From positions 1,783,001 to 1,847,000 of the forward strand of contig CANTUQ010000035.1 in assembly GCA_947683425.1 (NCBI GenBank): a stretch of 64,000 nt of DNA, read 5' to 3'. This DNA is from Excoecaria cochinchinensis. Its lineage: Eukaryota > Streptophyta > Magnoliopsida > Malpighiales > Euphorbiaceae. Positions 24,691 through 36,259 of the stretch are shown one piece after another (within the stretch, counting starts at the first letter, position 1; every line of letters starts with the position of its first letter). Position numbers and translations under genes: made by a program. The notes beneath the pieces were generated by a model. That model saw nothing but the letters and a program-made list of their open reading frames with translations, searched no databases and was not told the DNA's origin.

Positions 24691-25676
24691 AATGTTTATT
24701 TGTGTGATATACTTTGCATGGTTTCTTACTTATGAATTATATGCTATTCAATGTATGAACTATAATATGTTATATTATATGGGTAAGTAAGCTACTAAGT
24801 AATATAATATTGTTCACCGAAATTACCATGCTATGTTATGCGGATAATTGGACAAGTAATTTAGCCTGCAATAGTCGAGTCGTGGATAGATAGGCATGCC
24901 TATAGAGTTCTTTTAGCTGCAGCCCCAATGTGTTCTGGACCCTGATCAGGTCACTATTTGGATCCTCGCGATCCTTAATGTGGTTGGATCTTGTATTAGA
25001 TCCTCAATGTGAAAATGTTTTTGGGATGAAAATAAAGAAATTGCTTTTGGTCGTACCCACGGGTACTAATGTGTTCACTCGTTATCCACCCCTTTGACTT
25101 AGCAGGCAATAAATGAATAAAAGAATGTTAATGGAATAATAAGTTATGAATTGATAAGTGTATGTGACGACTTGCAAGAAAGTATGTGATTAAGCTTTTG
25201 ATTTGAATGTGAATATTGTCTATTGTGGCTTATATGTTGTCTGAACTTGTGCTTTATGCACCTATGTGTTCTTGGATTCTATATAGATCCCTATGCGAGA
25301 ATGTGATAGCACCATTGAGTGCCTATGAGTTTCAATTTTGTTTCCCTTTGGAATACAAACATGAATGAATGATAGGAGAGTAATGGATAAATTTGAAGTA
25401 AATAGTTAAATGAATATAATTATATGTCAGGCATGAGAAATATAATTAGTGAGTCTAGAAAGTATGTATTAATTAAGTTGTCACTCTATTTAACTAGGCT
25501 GATTAACTCAATAATATGATTTGTTTATGATTAATTATATGCAATAATCGAATAAATCATTAAGTGTTCTTAGAACAGGTATTTATATCTATATGATTTT
25601 ATTTTGGATATTTTATTATTGTGTGTATTGTTTGACGACTGTTGTGAGTAGTCATCCATATTACGTGTTTTCCCCA

Positions 25677-25694
25677 CTAAGCCTTTGCGCTTAG
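25677..25694. repeat. Hairpin CTAAGC - CTTTGC - GCTTAG
   Basis: Six-base perfect arms and a six-base loop, in the plus-oriented family B solo LTR. It is the counterpart of the stems at 7215, 31883, 36753 and 26424. A second weaker stem of the GACGACT / AGTCATC type is at 25633-25655. Confidence 0.75.
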
Positions 25695-26423
25695 CATAGG
25701 TGTGTAGCCATGCAGGTTTGGAGTTAGATGTGGACGATCCGTAGCAGTTTGGCCAACGAGTCTATAGTATTTTGTTGATTAGAGTTTATAGTTAATAATT
25801 GTAATGTAATTCATTATCATTTTTGTATTAAGTGAGCGATATGTAATAAGATTTCAATGAAAAGTGTGATGCAAATTATATATGATTGTCTTTCGTATTA
25901 TGTGACATGTTTGTGAATTGAAGAAATTTTATAGTTCTTCCTCCGTTATTGTTCCCAGCGTGTTTTCGCCTGTAGCATCCTTCACTCGTCGTCGCATACC
26001 GCCTATGTTAGCATACGGTGTGCTACGTATGGATAAGGAGTGTTACACATACATTGCATTGCTTATACTATTACCATGATTGCTTAATTACTGTCTAATC
26101 TATACTTATAGCCAATGCTGTAAAACTATTTTTTTCTTATTCTTTTATTTATTCTTGTAAACTATCATGTTACTAACATGTCACATTTAATCTATTTCAA
26201 TAATCACATCGTATCACATTATTCAATAATAATCTATCATATCCATCATATTCATAATATACGGACATAATCAATGCTAACATTTTACATATACATGCCA
26301 CTAATAATAACAAACATACTAGTCTTAACTTCGATCCGAATATCCGATTTGACTTCAACTGATCGTACGCCTTCTCCCCAGACGCCTTACTTGGTACCTA
26401 CACGCAGTCAAATAAACTACGTG

Positions 26424-26444
26424 CTGAGCATTAAATATGCTCAG
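26424..26444. repeat. Hairpin CTGAGCAT - TAAAT - ATGCTCAG
   Basis: Eight-base perfect arms, five-base loop, preceded by GTG and followed by TGG exactly as in the CTAAGCG stem of the other family. Two base pairs differ between the families on both arms together, so pairing is preserved. Confidence 0.85.
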
Positions 26445-29400
26445 TGGTGATTACGAATTTAAAAATTTCCAATTCTAACTTATGGACACACATACATGCA
26501 CATACTTTAGTCCTCACTCTTAGGATAAACAATGACATATCATTATCTAATCCTTCATTTTACTTACATTTCCGAATTTACTCTTCATTTTACTTTAATT
26601 ATGGTTTTACATTATTTTCTATTTTTCACTCTTAACTTATTATTTTACTTGTAACATATTCACTTTGGTCCTTTAACCTGCCCTTTAACTTATCACTCTC
26701 TTAACCCTTACTTTAGAATTTTTCACTTATCTTATCTTATCATTTAACTTTTCTTCTTCTTATTTGCATTCTAATCCCATTTCTAATAAATACTCATTCT
26801 ACTCCTTTACCTTTAAATCTTTGCGTTTCAATCCTTTCACTTCATATACTTATATAATGCATTTTACTTTACTTGGTTCCTTAATTTCCTTTGAATCACT
26901 CATTAAAACCTCAATTTGTTAACAAACATGCTGTTAAGTAATTTTCTCACATTTAATTACTTAATTAGCATACATATTACCATTTAACCCTCAACTTTCA
27001 TTTGCTTTCATTTGACATGTAATTTACGGTTTAGTCTCTAAATTATTACTTTCATGTCCATTTTACATATTAGTCCCTATTAGGCTTTTACATTACAATT
27101 AGATCAATTAATCATTCATTTGGTTGTTTTCATTCATTAAGCCTATTATTTATCTTAATTACTCCTTTTTACATCTTATTTACGATTTTTCCCTCCACTA
27201 ATCACTTACATTTTTGGCACTAATTCATTTATTTCAGATAATTAAACACCATTTTCACTTCACTTTTTATTTTATTCTATTATGTACCATCAATATGGTA
27301 AAATTTCAGTTTAGTCCTTAATCTTTCAATTAATTACAAATTTGCCATTCTTAGACCATATTTACGATTTTGCCATTAGTTCATTTCTCTTTTTGTCTTA
27401 AATCATTATTTGACTTACAAATTACATATTAGTCCTTATTTTAGCACTTTCATGTCAAATTACATTTTAGTCCACACACCTGGCATTCTTTACATAATTG
27501 TCATTTTAATTTCACTCTTCTTTTACGTATCACTTATTAACTTACTTTTACACTCAATTATGATTTTGCTTCTAAACTTTTATCAATTTACAATATTATC
27601 CTCCATTTAACATTTAATTACAATTTCTCCATTTATTAGCTATATTTCTAGTTTTATGCATTTTTTGACTTATAATTAAACAATTACTCTCTCAACTAAT
27701 TGTTTTTATGGTAAATTACATTTTAGCCCTTGAACTTTTTATATTCTTTCATGTTAGCTCTTTTTTCACTCAAATTATCATTTCCACTTACCTTTTACAT
27801 TTTCTTATCATTTTACCCTTATTACATGTTTAATTCATTATTTGGGTAAATTACATTTTTCACCTTAAACATTTTATTTCCTTTCATTTTAGTCCTTATT
27901 CATTTTAATTATCATTCTCACTTTACTTTTTACATTTTCATGTAATTTTCATCATTAAGTCAAATTACATTTTAGTCTTTTAACTTTTTATTTTATTTCA
28001 TTCAAATCCTTTGTCATATGAATTCTCATTTGCATTTCACTTTTTTGCATTTTCATGTCATTTTTATCATTATCACGTCATTTTACCATTATGCCTCTAG
28101 TGCAATCCCGGCATAAAATCTATAGACTCGATATACGGGACGTATACCCCATAGGTCCATTACAGTGCACTGAGGAATGACCCCAAAGGACCACTCCTGA
28201 ACATTTAACGTTTAACGTATAACATGTAACATATAACAATGAGCTATGGGAGACCATTGCGAATCTGCCATAGCAAAGCAAGTCGTCATGACTCGCACCG
28301 CGGTATGGGTGTCCCTATGGCTAGCCAAATATATCCTGAACTAGATTTAGACCGCCAGACACTACTAAGGGCAATACTTATCAATTATTTAAATCAACTT
28401 TTCACATTTTAACATTTTCAATTTTGTTTACCTTTCATTTCCATTTCATTTCACTTGTTACACAACATTTTTAATAATGAACAATTCATATTATATACTT
28501 ATTTTACAAAATAAGTATACTCAATCCTTTAAAAGGGCCATGACTTCACTTCAATGCCACTTTCATTCTTTTTTTTTTTATCATTTTCATGTCAATTATT
28601 CATTTAATAAAAAATATCATCAATATACATATAATTTCAATCATTTCAATATTTGTCAATAGGACATAATGAAAATAAATATTCTCAACAATCCTCAATT
28701 AAATTCTTATAATTTCAATTAAATTCATGCATTTTCAAATCATATACATAATCATTTTTGGGCTTTAATACCATTAATTTGACTAATCATATCTTTGATT
28801 CATTAAGTCATTTGTTCGGTTTTCATGTAATTCTTTTCATTTAAACTCTCTCTTTCACTTATAATTCATTCATTTATCTAATATATTACTCACATATCAT
28901 TTATACCATATAACCTATCACATTTTCTTTACTAAACCATTCGGCCATCCTTGAAATTTTACCCTATCATTTTATTTTTCATTCATTTATCACTCAATCA
29001 ACTAGATTAAGCTCCAATTCACATATCTATATCATTTAATTTCACTTAATCACTAGATATACTATAAATATACATAAGTATACCATTATATTTCACTATG
29101 ACCAAGACTTGCACTTGGTTTTCTTTCAAATTAATCATTCTAATTAGCTTAGTTACCCTCGTTAAGCTCAATTATCACTTCAATTTCAATTACACATGCA
29201 TTTTACACACAATCACTATTCAAACATAATACAAAACACTAATTTTCATATGAAAATGCTTAGATAATGTAATCACAAACCTCATATGCTTGCTCTAGCC
29301 TTCCATAGCATCCTAATCCTTGTCCTTAACCTTTGAAAAGCTTTTTCCCTTTGATTTCTCCTCTATGGCCGAAATCACAAAGCAATCAAACATACATTAG

Positions 29401-31278
29401 TTTCCTTATTTTATCAAATATAACCTTATAAATACTCTTAACACATCCTAATCTATCACCTAAAACTAATAAATCAGTTTAAAACTATCTATTTCACTTA
29501 CCTCCATTTGGAGACATAAGCTTAGATCCTTATTTTTAATCCATCAAATGGATACTAGAGGCTGCTATAATCTCATAAAGAGGCTGAATTATGCTTAGGA
29601 TGTTTGAATTTAGAGAGAAATCAAGAAAAACTTGAAGAAATTTGAGAGAGAAGAGGAGGGAGGACTTCGGCCAAGCTAATGAAGAGAAGAGCTGAGGAGA
29701 TAAGGATTACTCAACCATACATCTGACATCTAATTGCTTTTATAGTGGGCCAAAAATTGTTCAACCTTAGTCCAACCAATGGTCCAACCTATAAAGCCTA
29801 ATTTGTATTTTTAAGCCCGTTTGGCAATTTTCTATGGTTTTCTCACTTCCCAATTCCAATTCATCCCAAATTTGATTTCATAATTCATATCATATGAAAA
29901 CTAGGCTGTACACAAAATTTCACCTCAATCAGAGTCCATTTTCAGTTCGGTTTAATCAAACCAGTCCGATTAGTAAATTTTTAGTGTTCTCAAAAAATTC
30001 CCTTTTCACTACCAAAAAATCCTAAATATCATTTGCAGTCCATCTGAAAATTTTCATTAATTTTGGGAAACAATATTGTAACTTTTTCCTACTTTTTAAG
30101 CTTAATTCCTCATAAAAATGACTCCATAATTCTTAACATATATTCATTAGACTCCAAGAATATTTTTAGGTCAATCAGATATCATTTCTCGGTCTGATAA
30201 TTATTTATCAGTCTAATAATCCAATTTTTCAGTGTGACCAAAAATAAATTTTTCATTACTATATAATTCTACTCATCAATACAAGTACATCCATATTTTC
30301 AAATTAATTTTCTAAGGTCCGTAACATTTTTTATGGTTTGGTCAAACACTCAGTCAACCTAGTTACTATTCACACCGAAACCGTGACTTTTTATTATTTT
30401 CGACTTTTGAGGATGTTTTTGACCTCAAATCCACTCCAAATTTTAACCTCAGACTAATTGTGAGTTATATTTTCTGACAGTCAAATAAAATATTTTTCAC
30501 CTCCATATGTACTTTTCACCCCAGAAATACTATTTACTACTAAAAAATACTATTCACGACTAACCCGGTATTGGGGCTGTTACCCAAGCATTAGAAGAAA
30601 GCGGTAAAAAAAAGCGATAAAATAAATTACAAGATGAAATTGAGACAAAAAATACAGTGCCCCAAAAATAGAAAATTAAATAAACAAATAAAATTCATAC
30701 ATAAAACGAGGCATTTATTCGGAATAAGAATATTGGTTTCTTTATGCACACTTAAAAAAACGAAGAGTTATTTTTGGAATTATCGAGAAAAGTGGGATGA
30801 GTGATCTCATTTTATAAAAACTAACTCTTCTTTTGAAATTGATATTTTATTGGCTAAAATTAGGACATTGGTTCTATTTTAGTAGAAAAAATCCCAAATT
30901 CATTAATATAAATATTTTATGATTTTCTTTATTAATTGCACATGAAATAAATAATTTTATTATAAATTACATGACAAAATGAATAAAAAGCAAAATAAAA
31001 ATAATAAATTGTAAATCCACAAAAACGAATCTCTTAGATATCCTCTTTCACTCGCAAGAGTGATCAAACATGGGAAAACAAGTATTGAAACCAAAACAAA
31101 TACGAATACAATTAATGTTAGTAATTAAATCAACAATCAATTAAAACAAATAAAATAATAAAAAATGAATTAAAATAAATAAAATGAAATAAAATGCATT
31201 ATGAATGACAAATAAATTAAATGACATAATGAAATAAATAAATTAATTGATTAATAAATTAACACACATAAGAACCTA

Positions 31279-31280
<2 letters not shown>

Positions 31281-31320
<40 letters not shown>
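31281..31320. repeat. (TAA)n microsatellite in split Tat-type LTR
   Basis: Thirteen or so TAA units, corresponding on the opposite strand to the (TTA)n tract at 19598-19664. Confidence 0.9.
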
Positions 31321-31321
<1 letters not shown>

Positions 31322-31882
31322 GCAGATGAACTATCAACTAAGTAAATAAACAAGTAAATAAATAAAAAAAAGTAAAGAAAGAATAGATATGTAACACCCC
31401 CATCGCCGTCCCCGTTGGAAGGACGCCGGCGGACGCGCTACCAGACGCTCACTCATACAGATATACACATGCACAATGCGGAAGTATACTTTCATACATA
31501 GCATACATACGAAAATATGGGTTAATTAAAAACTTACCTTGACTTACCTTGCGGTACAGACTGAACATGCAATAACTCACGCACATGCAGACACTAAGCT
31601 GAAGCATACACAGAGGCATACATATGACCATACAACGGAAGCATAAGCGAAATAATAAAACAAAGGAATAACTAAACATAAAAGCATACTAACTATTACA
31701 TTCCCAAAAGAAACCTCAAGATCAAAGCATAAATAATTACATATACAATACTACAGAATTCAAAAAGCTGAAATGCAGAAGCTGAACAAAATACAGAACT
31801 TCTAACTCCTACGTGGCCGACCTTGCAGAAGCGCGACTCGAACAGAACCAAACCTGCCACCTGCACGAAAAGGAAATCCGTG

Positions 31883-31901
31883 CTAAGCGATAAACGCTTA
31901 G
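31883..31901. repeat. Hairpin CTAAGCG - ATAAA - CGCTTAG
   Basis: Seven-base perfect arms, repeated in the other LTR at 36753-36771. Variants of the same stem are at 7215, 41363, 48220, 50010 and 61252. Confidence 0.85.
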
Positions 31902-31924
31902 TGGGGAGAACACACAAAAGTATG

Positions 31925-31947
31925 GACGGCCATTCACAATGGTCGTC
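31925..31947. repeat. Hairpin GACGGCCATT - CAC - AATGGTCGTC
   Basis: Ten-base arms with one G-T type mismatch, 24 bases after the CTAAGCG stem. The copy at 36795-36817 is identical; the copy at 41401-41423 (GACGACCATT / AATGGTCGTC) is perfectly paired. Confidence 0.85.
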
Positions 31948-33095
31948 AAAGCATAACACATTCAAATGGCAAATGCGGATATTCATAACATATCAATAAA
32001 CAGGCTTGCATAGCAAAGACATTTATTCGAAAGCTCACATTCACATCTATAAACTTACGTTAAGAAGTAGACTGAAACAGACATAATACAATACACGTTA
32101 CAAGCATCATTATGTTGAACCACATACTATATCACATGGGTAAACCTACTTGGGTAACAAATAATAACATCTTACCGGGCGGAGTCACAAGAGTTTTACA
32201 CATGCGATTGACATAACTAAGCACCCATGCATTAACGGAAAATCCATTCACATGCAAAACAGTTATCAAGCAGTAATGCATCCAACCCTCATGTTAAGCA
32301 TATTAGTATCTCACATATCTTTATCATACCATTCATACACTAACTAAAATCCAAGGTACAAAATCCAAAGCATCATATTACCACTGCGCAACTCTAATAT
32401 ATATTAAGCATCATGCAAAAACACTCTGATATCGGAGACTGAAGGCATAATCACTTAGTATTACATTCATATCATCATCATGCAGAAAGTACAGTTAAAC
32501 ATCACATACTTACCATCACAAATGCTTCGGTTCACATGCTAATATATATATAACAAAACTATGCTGAAGCCATATACTTAAATACATCAATTCGAATCAT
32601 TTCAAAGCATTCAGAAACTTATAACAAATCACATGACAAGTACGGATAATCATGTTAGATATTAAATCATGCTTACTTAAAACAGACATATATTCTGAAG
32701 CCCATAGTCACAGTCATATACATATAAACTGATTCCTAAAGTCATTATCATGCTCATACGGATATCACATTCTGATGGTTATTTCAAAATAACAAGGATA
32801 ATACGCAAAGGCTAAAACATAATCCATATACATTACATCAATATACCCATTCAGATAATCCATTTATAGCCAGATCAGATCAGAGTAGTTCAAATAAACA
32901 TTCAAAGAACACCTGCTGACTCTAGGTAGTGGATAACGAGTGTACAGACAGTACTTTCCGGGTATGAGCCGATTACAGACAGTACGTTACGGGTACGAAC
33001 CGATTAAACCATTATACTTTAACTTTCACAGATATTTTCAAAAGGGACCTTAAACAAGATCCAATACAGAAAAGGGTTCGCGAGGAACCAAACGG

Positions 33096-33112
33096 GGACC
33101 TGATCAGGGTCC
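33096..33112. repeat. Near-perfect palindrome GGACCTGATCAGGGTCC
   Basis: Present in the same order in the other LTR (37966-37982), in the family B solo LTR (42249-42265) and near 61699-61715. TGATCA is the centre. Confidence 0.8.
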
Positions 33113-33150
33113 AAATCATTCAAAGGGCGCTGCAGCTACAGAAGACTCTA

Positions 33151-33164
33151 TTAGGCATGCCTAA
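33151..33164. repeat. Perfect palindrome TTAGGCATGCCTAA
   Basis: Followed by CTATCCACTA. Also at 38021-38034 and 42300-42313; a changed but still perfect version is at 49-62. Confidence 0.85.
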
Positions 33165-33917
33165 CTATCCACTAGACTGACTCTCGCAGGTCATGCATAA
33201 AATAATACAAATTTCGAATCGCACAACGCATAAATATATATATATATATATAAATATATACATCATGCATAAATCAGAGTACAATAGACATATAAATATG
33301 CTCATAAGGTTGGTCATATCTCATACATTCCCATTGCAAAACATAAGACAGTCAATATACTTGACATTTAAACACTGTTCTAAAACATGCCAAGAATCAG
33401 GTATAGAAACACTATCATATCAACGATTATCAAAACATAATCCTAAACATGCATTAGGTGAAGATACTAAGCATAAACCATGCATAGTCCAAATTACATT
33501 TTAGCAATACTCATCATACTAAAGCATGTCAGGAACACATGTAGAATCATATCATGCCAATGATCCAAAAACGCATAATCTGAATCATGAAATGATACTA
33601 TATATTTCTAAGCATGGCAGATTACTCTTAGAGCAGAATTCAATCAAAAATATGCATAACATATTGCTAATCATAACTGAAATAGGCTAACCAATCAGAT
33701 AAGATAGCACACAGTAGAGGAAAAATTCATAAAAGCCTTTGAAAGTCATTTAATGATAAAACCAGTCACGGGGAACAAATCAAAACAGAAAAGGTCATAC
33801 AGGAGCATATAGCAGTATGACATAATTTATACAGCAATGAAGACCCATACAGAAGAAATAGGAAATTCATTTTGGTTAAAACTGGGCGAAATCAGAAAAA
33901 GGAGCTGAAGAGGGGTC

Positions 33918-34312
33918 GGTCACGAGTCGTGTCACGAGTCGTGACTGACCTCAAAGGGGGTCACGAGACGTGACCTAGTGTCACGCCTCGTGACCTCCTA
34001 GAGAGTCACGGGACGTGACTCTATGTCACGCCTGGCCTCACAAGAGTCACGCCGTGACTCTAAGTCACGAGACGTGACTTTCCTCTCACAGAGAGAAACA
34101 GACACGCTTCGCAACTGAGTCATGCCTTGCCCTTCACATGAGTCACGTCGTGACTCTAAGTCACGAGACGTGACTTTCCTCTCACATTGAGAGACAGTCA
34201 CGCTTCGCGACCAAGGGTCACGCCTCACAATTTTGTCCAGCCCGCCGAGAAGTCACGCGTTGTGACTGGGAGACAGAGTCACGTGGCGTGACTGGGAGTC
34301 ACGTCTCGTGAC
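33918..34312. repeat. Cluster of GTCACG-N3-CGTGAC inverted repeats (left LTR)
   Basis: About a dozen short inverted repeats, mostly 15 bases with arms GTCACG and CGTGAC and a variable three-base centre, plus related GAGTCACG/CGTGACTC forms. The cluster occupies the place held by CTCTGTCGCG repeats in family B and by the 35-bp hairpins in the solo LTR at 6827. Confidence 0.88.
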
Positions 34313-35471
34313 TTGTCTCTCTCAGGGAAATCACGCCACACTGGAAATGGAAAATTATACATAAACACGATTTCCCATTTCCAGCTTACCCAGAATTCAA
34401 AGAACCCGATAAAATCATTTTCAATCTGATTCAAAACACATCCAAACTCATCTTACGTTACAGTCGATCTTCCAAACATCATAAACAAGATAATTGCAAT
34501 TAATTCCACAATCAAACAATCAAAATCATGCATAAACCCATTCAAGAATATAAACCCTAAAAGTTACAGTAGGTTCAAAACACAAACTCAGAACTTCCAA
34601 ATCAATACTTGTCATGCATTACTAACACATCTACTCACTTAATCATGCATATACACGTTCCAGAACACATCAATTTCCATAATTTAGACCACGCAAACAC
34701 AATTATAAGCCTAGTGAGAAATAGGGCAGAGACAATCAACTGAGATTGAAGAACAGAGAAGTTCAAAACATTGCATGCATTCAAACACTCCCAAACCTGG
34801 AAATGACGATCCACAAATCACACTTCAAGATCAGTCCTCAATCATTTCCTTGCCTTTACTTGGCTCTTCCTTACAATCCAATGCTTGCACAAATAAGAAA
34901 CCACACAATCCTTAGCCAAACCCTAACGTAACCAAAACCAGGAAAAAGAAGAAGAAGAAGAACAGTACGTTAACTCCAACTTACCTCTTCAAAGCAACCT
35001 CACTTCAAGCCAAATACAACTCAAGCCAAATGAGAAAGAAAGGAGAAGCAAAGAAAGGAGAAGAGAAGAGAAGAGAAAGCGTGAGATGAGGGAGACGGGA
35101 AAGCCAAACCAAAAATCTGTGTTTTTCCCTCTCTTTTCCTCTTACTTCTTCTATTCTTCATTCAATGCCCACCTAACAATCCACTTGGCAGCTCCCTGAT
35201 GGACCACAAAATCCATTTACACTTTCCAAACCAAAGCACCATACCCTCACATGCACCCAAACCTTTCCTTAATAAATATCTTGTCTTAATGCTCTTTAGT
35301 CCTTAGACAATTACACTTCACTCACTTACACAATTCTTTCCGTACAAACTTAATTATCTCTTCAATTAGGTCCTTAACACTCCAAATTTCTCAAACACAA
35401 AATTACCGAAATACCCTTTCGATCCCGACTTAGCATGCACAATCCGACCAGGGCTATTTTGGGGTGTGACA

Positions 35472-35511
35472 ACTCTTCCCTCCTAAAAGAATTTCGTCCT
35501 CGAAATTCACA
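35472..35511 (-). pseudogene. Remnant of pol C-terminus overlapping the polypurine tract
   Basis: On the minus strand this reads NFEDEILLGGKS and continues into the LTR to a stop. It matches the end of the pol frame at 63226-63380 (NFENEILISRGELSHP). The gag-only element therefore keeps the last codons of an ancestral pol while the rest is gone. The polypurine tract AGGAGGGAAGAG is inside these codons. Confidence 0.7.
35473..35484 (-). other. Polypurine tract AGGAGGGAAGAG
   Basis: Read on the minus strand, one base before the 3' LTR. It identifies the left LTR as the 3' LTR and agrees with the orientation given by the primer binding site. Confidence 0.8.
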
Positions 35512-35678
35512 GTGAAACACTTACATCCACAAACCCAAACAAACAAAACTTACTTAAACAGAAGCTTGCAACGCAACTTACCAGAAGAACCTGCATTCTC
35601 CTTCGAATCCTTGCTAGACGCTACAAACTCTGCAGGCACTCGAGAAGATCTGAGCAAATCCTCCACATTCTTTCTAGC

Positions 35679-36131
35679 TTACGCAGCTAGACTCTCACTC
35701 ATCTTCTTAGGACAATCGATTATCTGATGTTCCCTACTGCCACATCTGAAACAAGTACCTGAAAGCTTCCAACATGAGCCCCGATGTCGCTTCTGGCAGT
35801 GCTGACATACTGACGGTACCCACTTCTTACACTTATTCCCATGTTGCTTCCGAAATTGTTGACACATCGAAGGTTCTCGAACCCTCTTCCCTGCTGGCAC
35901 TTCACTAACCGATCCTTTTCTCTTCTGAGGAACATGCCGCACAACTTCTTGAGAAGCACGAGGAGCAGTCAACCTATCCAAAATCCGAATCAACCCTTGC
36001 ACTAGAATCCTATCATCAGAAACACGACCAGAATCTTCAACTGGAGGACGCTCGGAAACATTCTGATCAGCACTAACTCGGTTCACACTTTCTGTTGTCT
36101 CGCCCACATTCTCACTAGGATCAGACTCCAT
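35679..36131 (-). CDS. gag: Short gag protein with zinc knuckles, capsid part missing
   Basis: A 150-residue frame beginning MESDPSENVGETTESVNR, 128 bases after the 5' LTR. The C-terminal half is basic and holds a canonical CCHC knuckle CFRCGSREHQIIDC (C-x2-C-x4-H-x4-C), preceded by a variant knuckle (CQHCQKRHRGSC) and a third lacking one Cys (CQQFRKQHGNKC). Paired knuckles of this kind occur in plant chromovirus gag. Plant gag of this type is usually some 350-450 residues; here the central Retrotrans_gag (capsid) domain is absent and residues 1-80 lead straight to the basic part. After the stop the same frame continues with protein-like text (KNVEDLLRSSRVPAEF), so the stop is probably a later mutation. 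It may bind RNA but could not be expected to form a capsid alone. Confidence 0.75.
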   Translation of the reverse strand: MESDPSENVGETTESVNRVSADQNVSERPPVEDSGRVSDDRILVQGLIRILDRLTAPRASQEVVRHVPQKRKGSVSEVPAGKRVREPSMCQQFRKQHGNKCKKWVPSVCQHCQKRHRGSCWKLSGTCFRCGSREHQIIDCPKKMSESLAA

Positions 36132-36240
36132 CTAGACATGACACAAAATAGGACGCATCTGCATTAGGCCACGACATAAAACCAACTCTCATGCAAAGAG
36201 TCAACACCTAACAAACAACACACCCAGAACCATCAAACCT

Positions 36241-36254
36241 GGGCTCTGATACCA
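36241..36254 (-). other. Primer binding site for initiator tRNA-Met (TGGTATCAGAGCCC)
   Basis: Read on the minus strand, five bases after the 5' LTR end. TGGTATCAGAGC is complementary to the 3' end of plant initiator tRNA-Met and is the commonest plant LTR retrotransposon primer site. Confidence 0.92.
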
Positions 36255-36259
36255 CTAAC

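Larger units (their letters stand above)
22657..26047 (+). mobile_element. Solo LTR (family B) inserted 34 bp inside the S2 LTR
   Basis: 3391 bases, with ends TGTAACACCC and GGAGTGTTACA. Flanks are TATAC (22652-22656) and CATAC (26048-26052), four of five matching, consistent with one C/T change. The landmark order is reversed relative to the other copies, so this is the only plus-oriented chromovirus-type LTR in the window. Its reverse complement matches the solo LTR at 41004-44963 at both ends and through the middle. Confidence 0.82.
22623..30584 (-). mobile_element. Solo LTR (family S2), target duplication CAAGC, itself interrupted
   Basis: Duplications CAAGC lie at 22618-22622 and 30585-30589. 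The LTR starts TGTAACACCC and ends GGGGCTGTTACC; the last base should be A, so the end is mutated by one base. Without the inner insertion it is about 4.57 kb (22623-22656 plus 26048-30584). It carries the CTGAGCAT stem at 26424-26444 near its left end and many repeats of the type 'ACATTTTAGTCCTTAA' at 26650-28000. No internal region is present. It lies inside the split Tat-type LTR. Confidence 0.85.
31390..35471 (-). repeat. 3' LTR of the gag-only element
   Basis: 4082 bases from TGTAACACCC to GGTGTGACA. Landmarks: stem 31883-31901, stem 31925-31947, palindromes 33096-33112 and 33151-33164, hairpin cluster 33918-34312. The two reading frames at 31449-31679 and 31696-31986 recur in the other LTR only because the LTRs are recent copies; they show no protein family features. 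Confidence 0.93.

Noticed and set aside
31449..31986. Two minus-strand frames repeated at 36319-36856
   Set aside because: Their conservation is explained by the two LTRs being recent copies of each other. They contain no motif and are absent from the related LTR at 60832 apart from short stretches.
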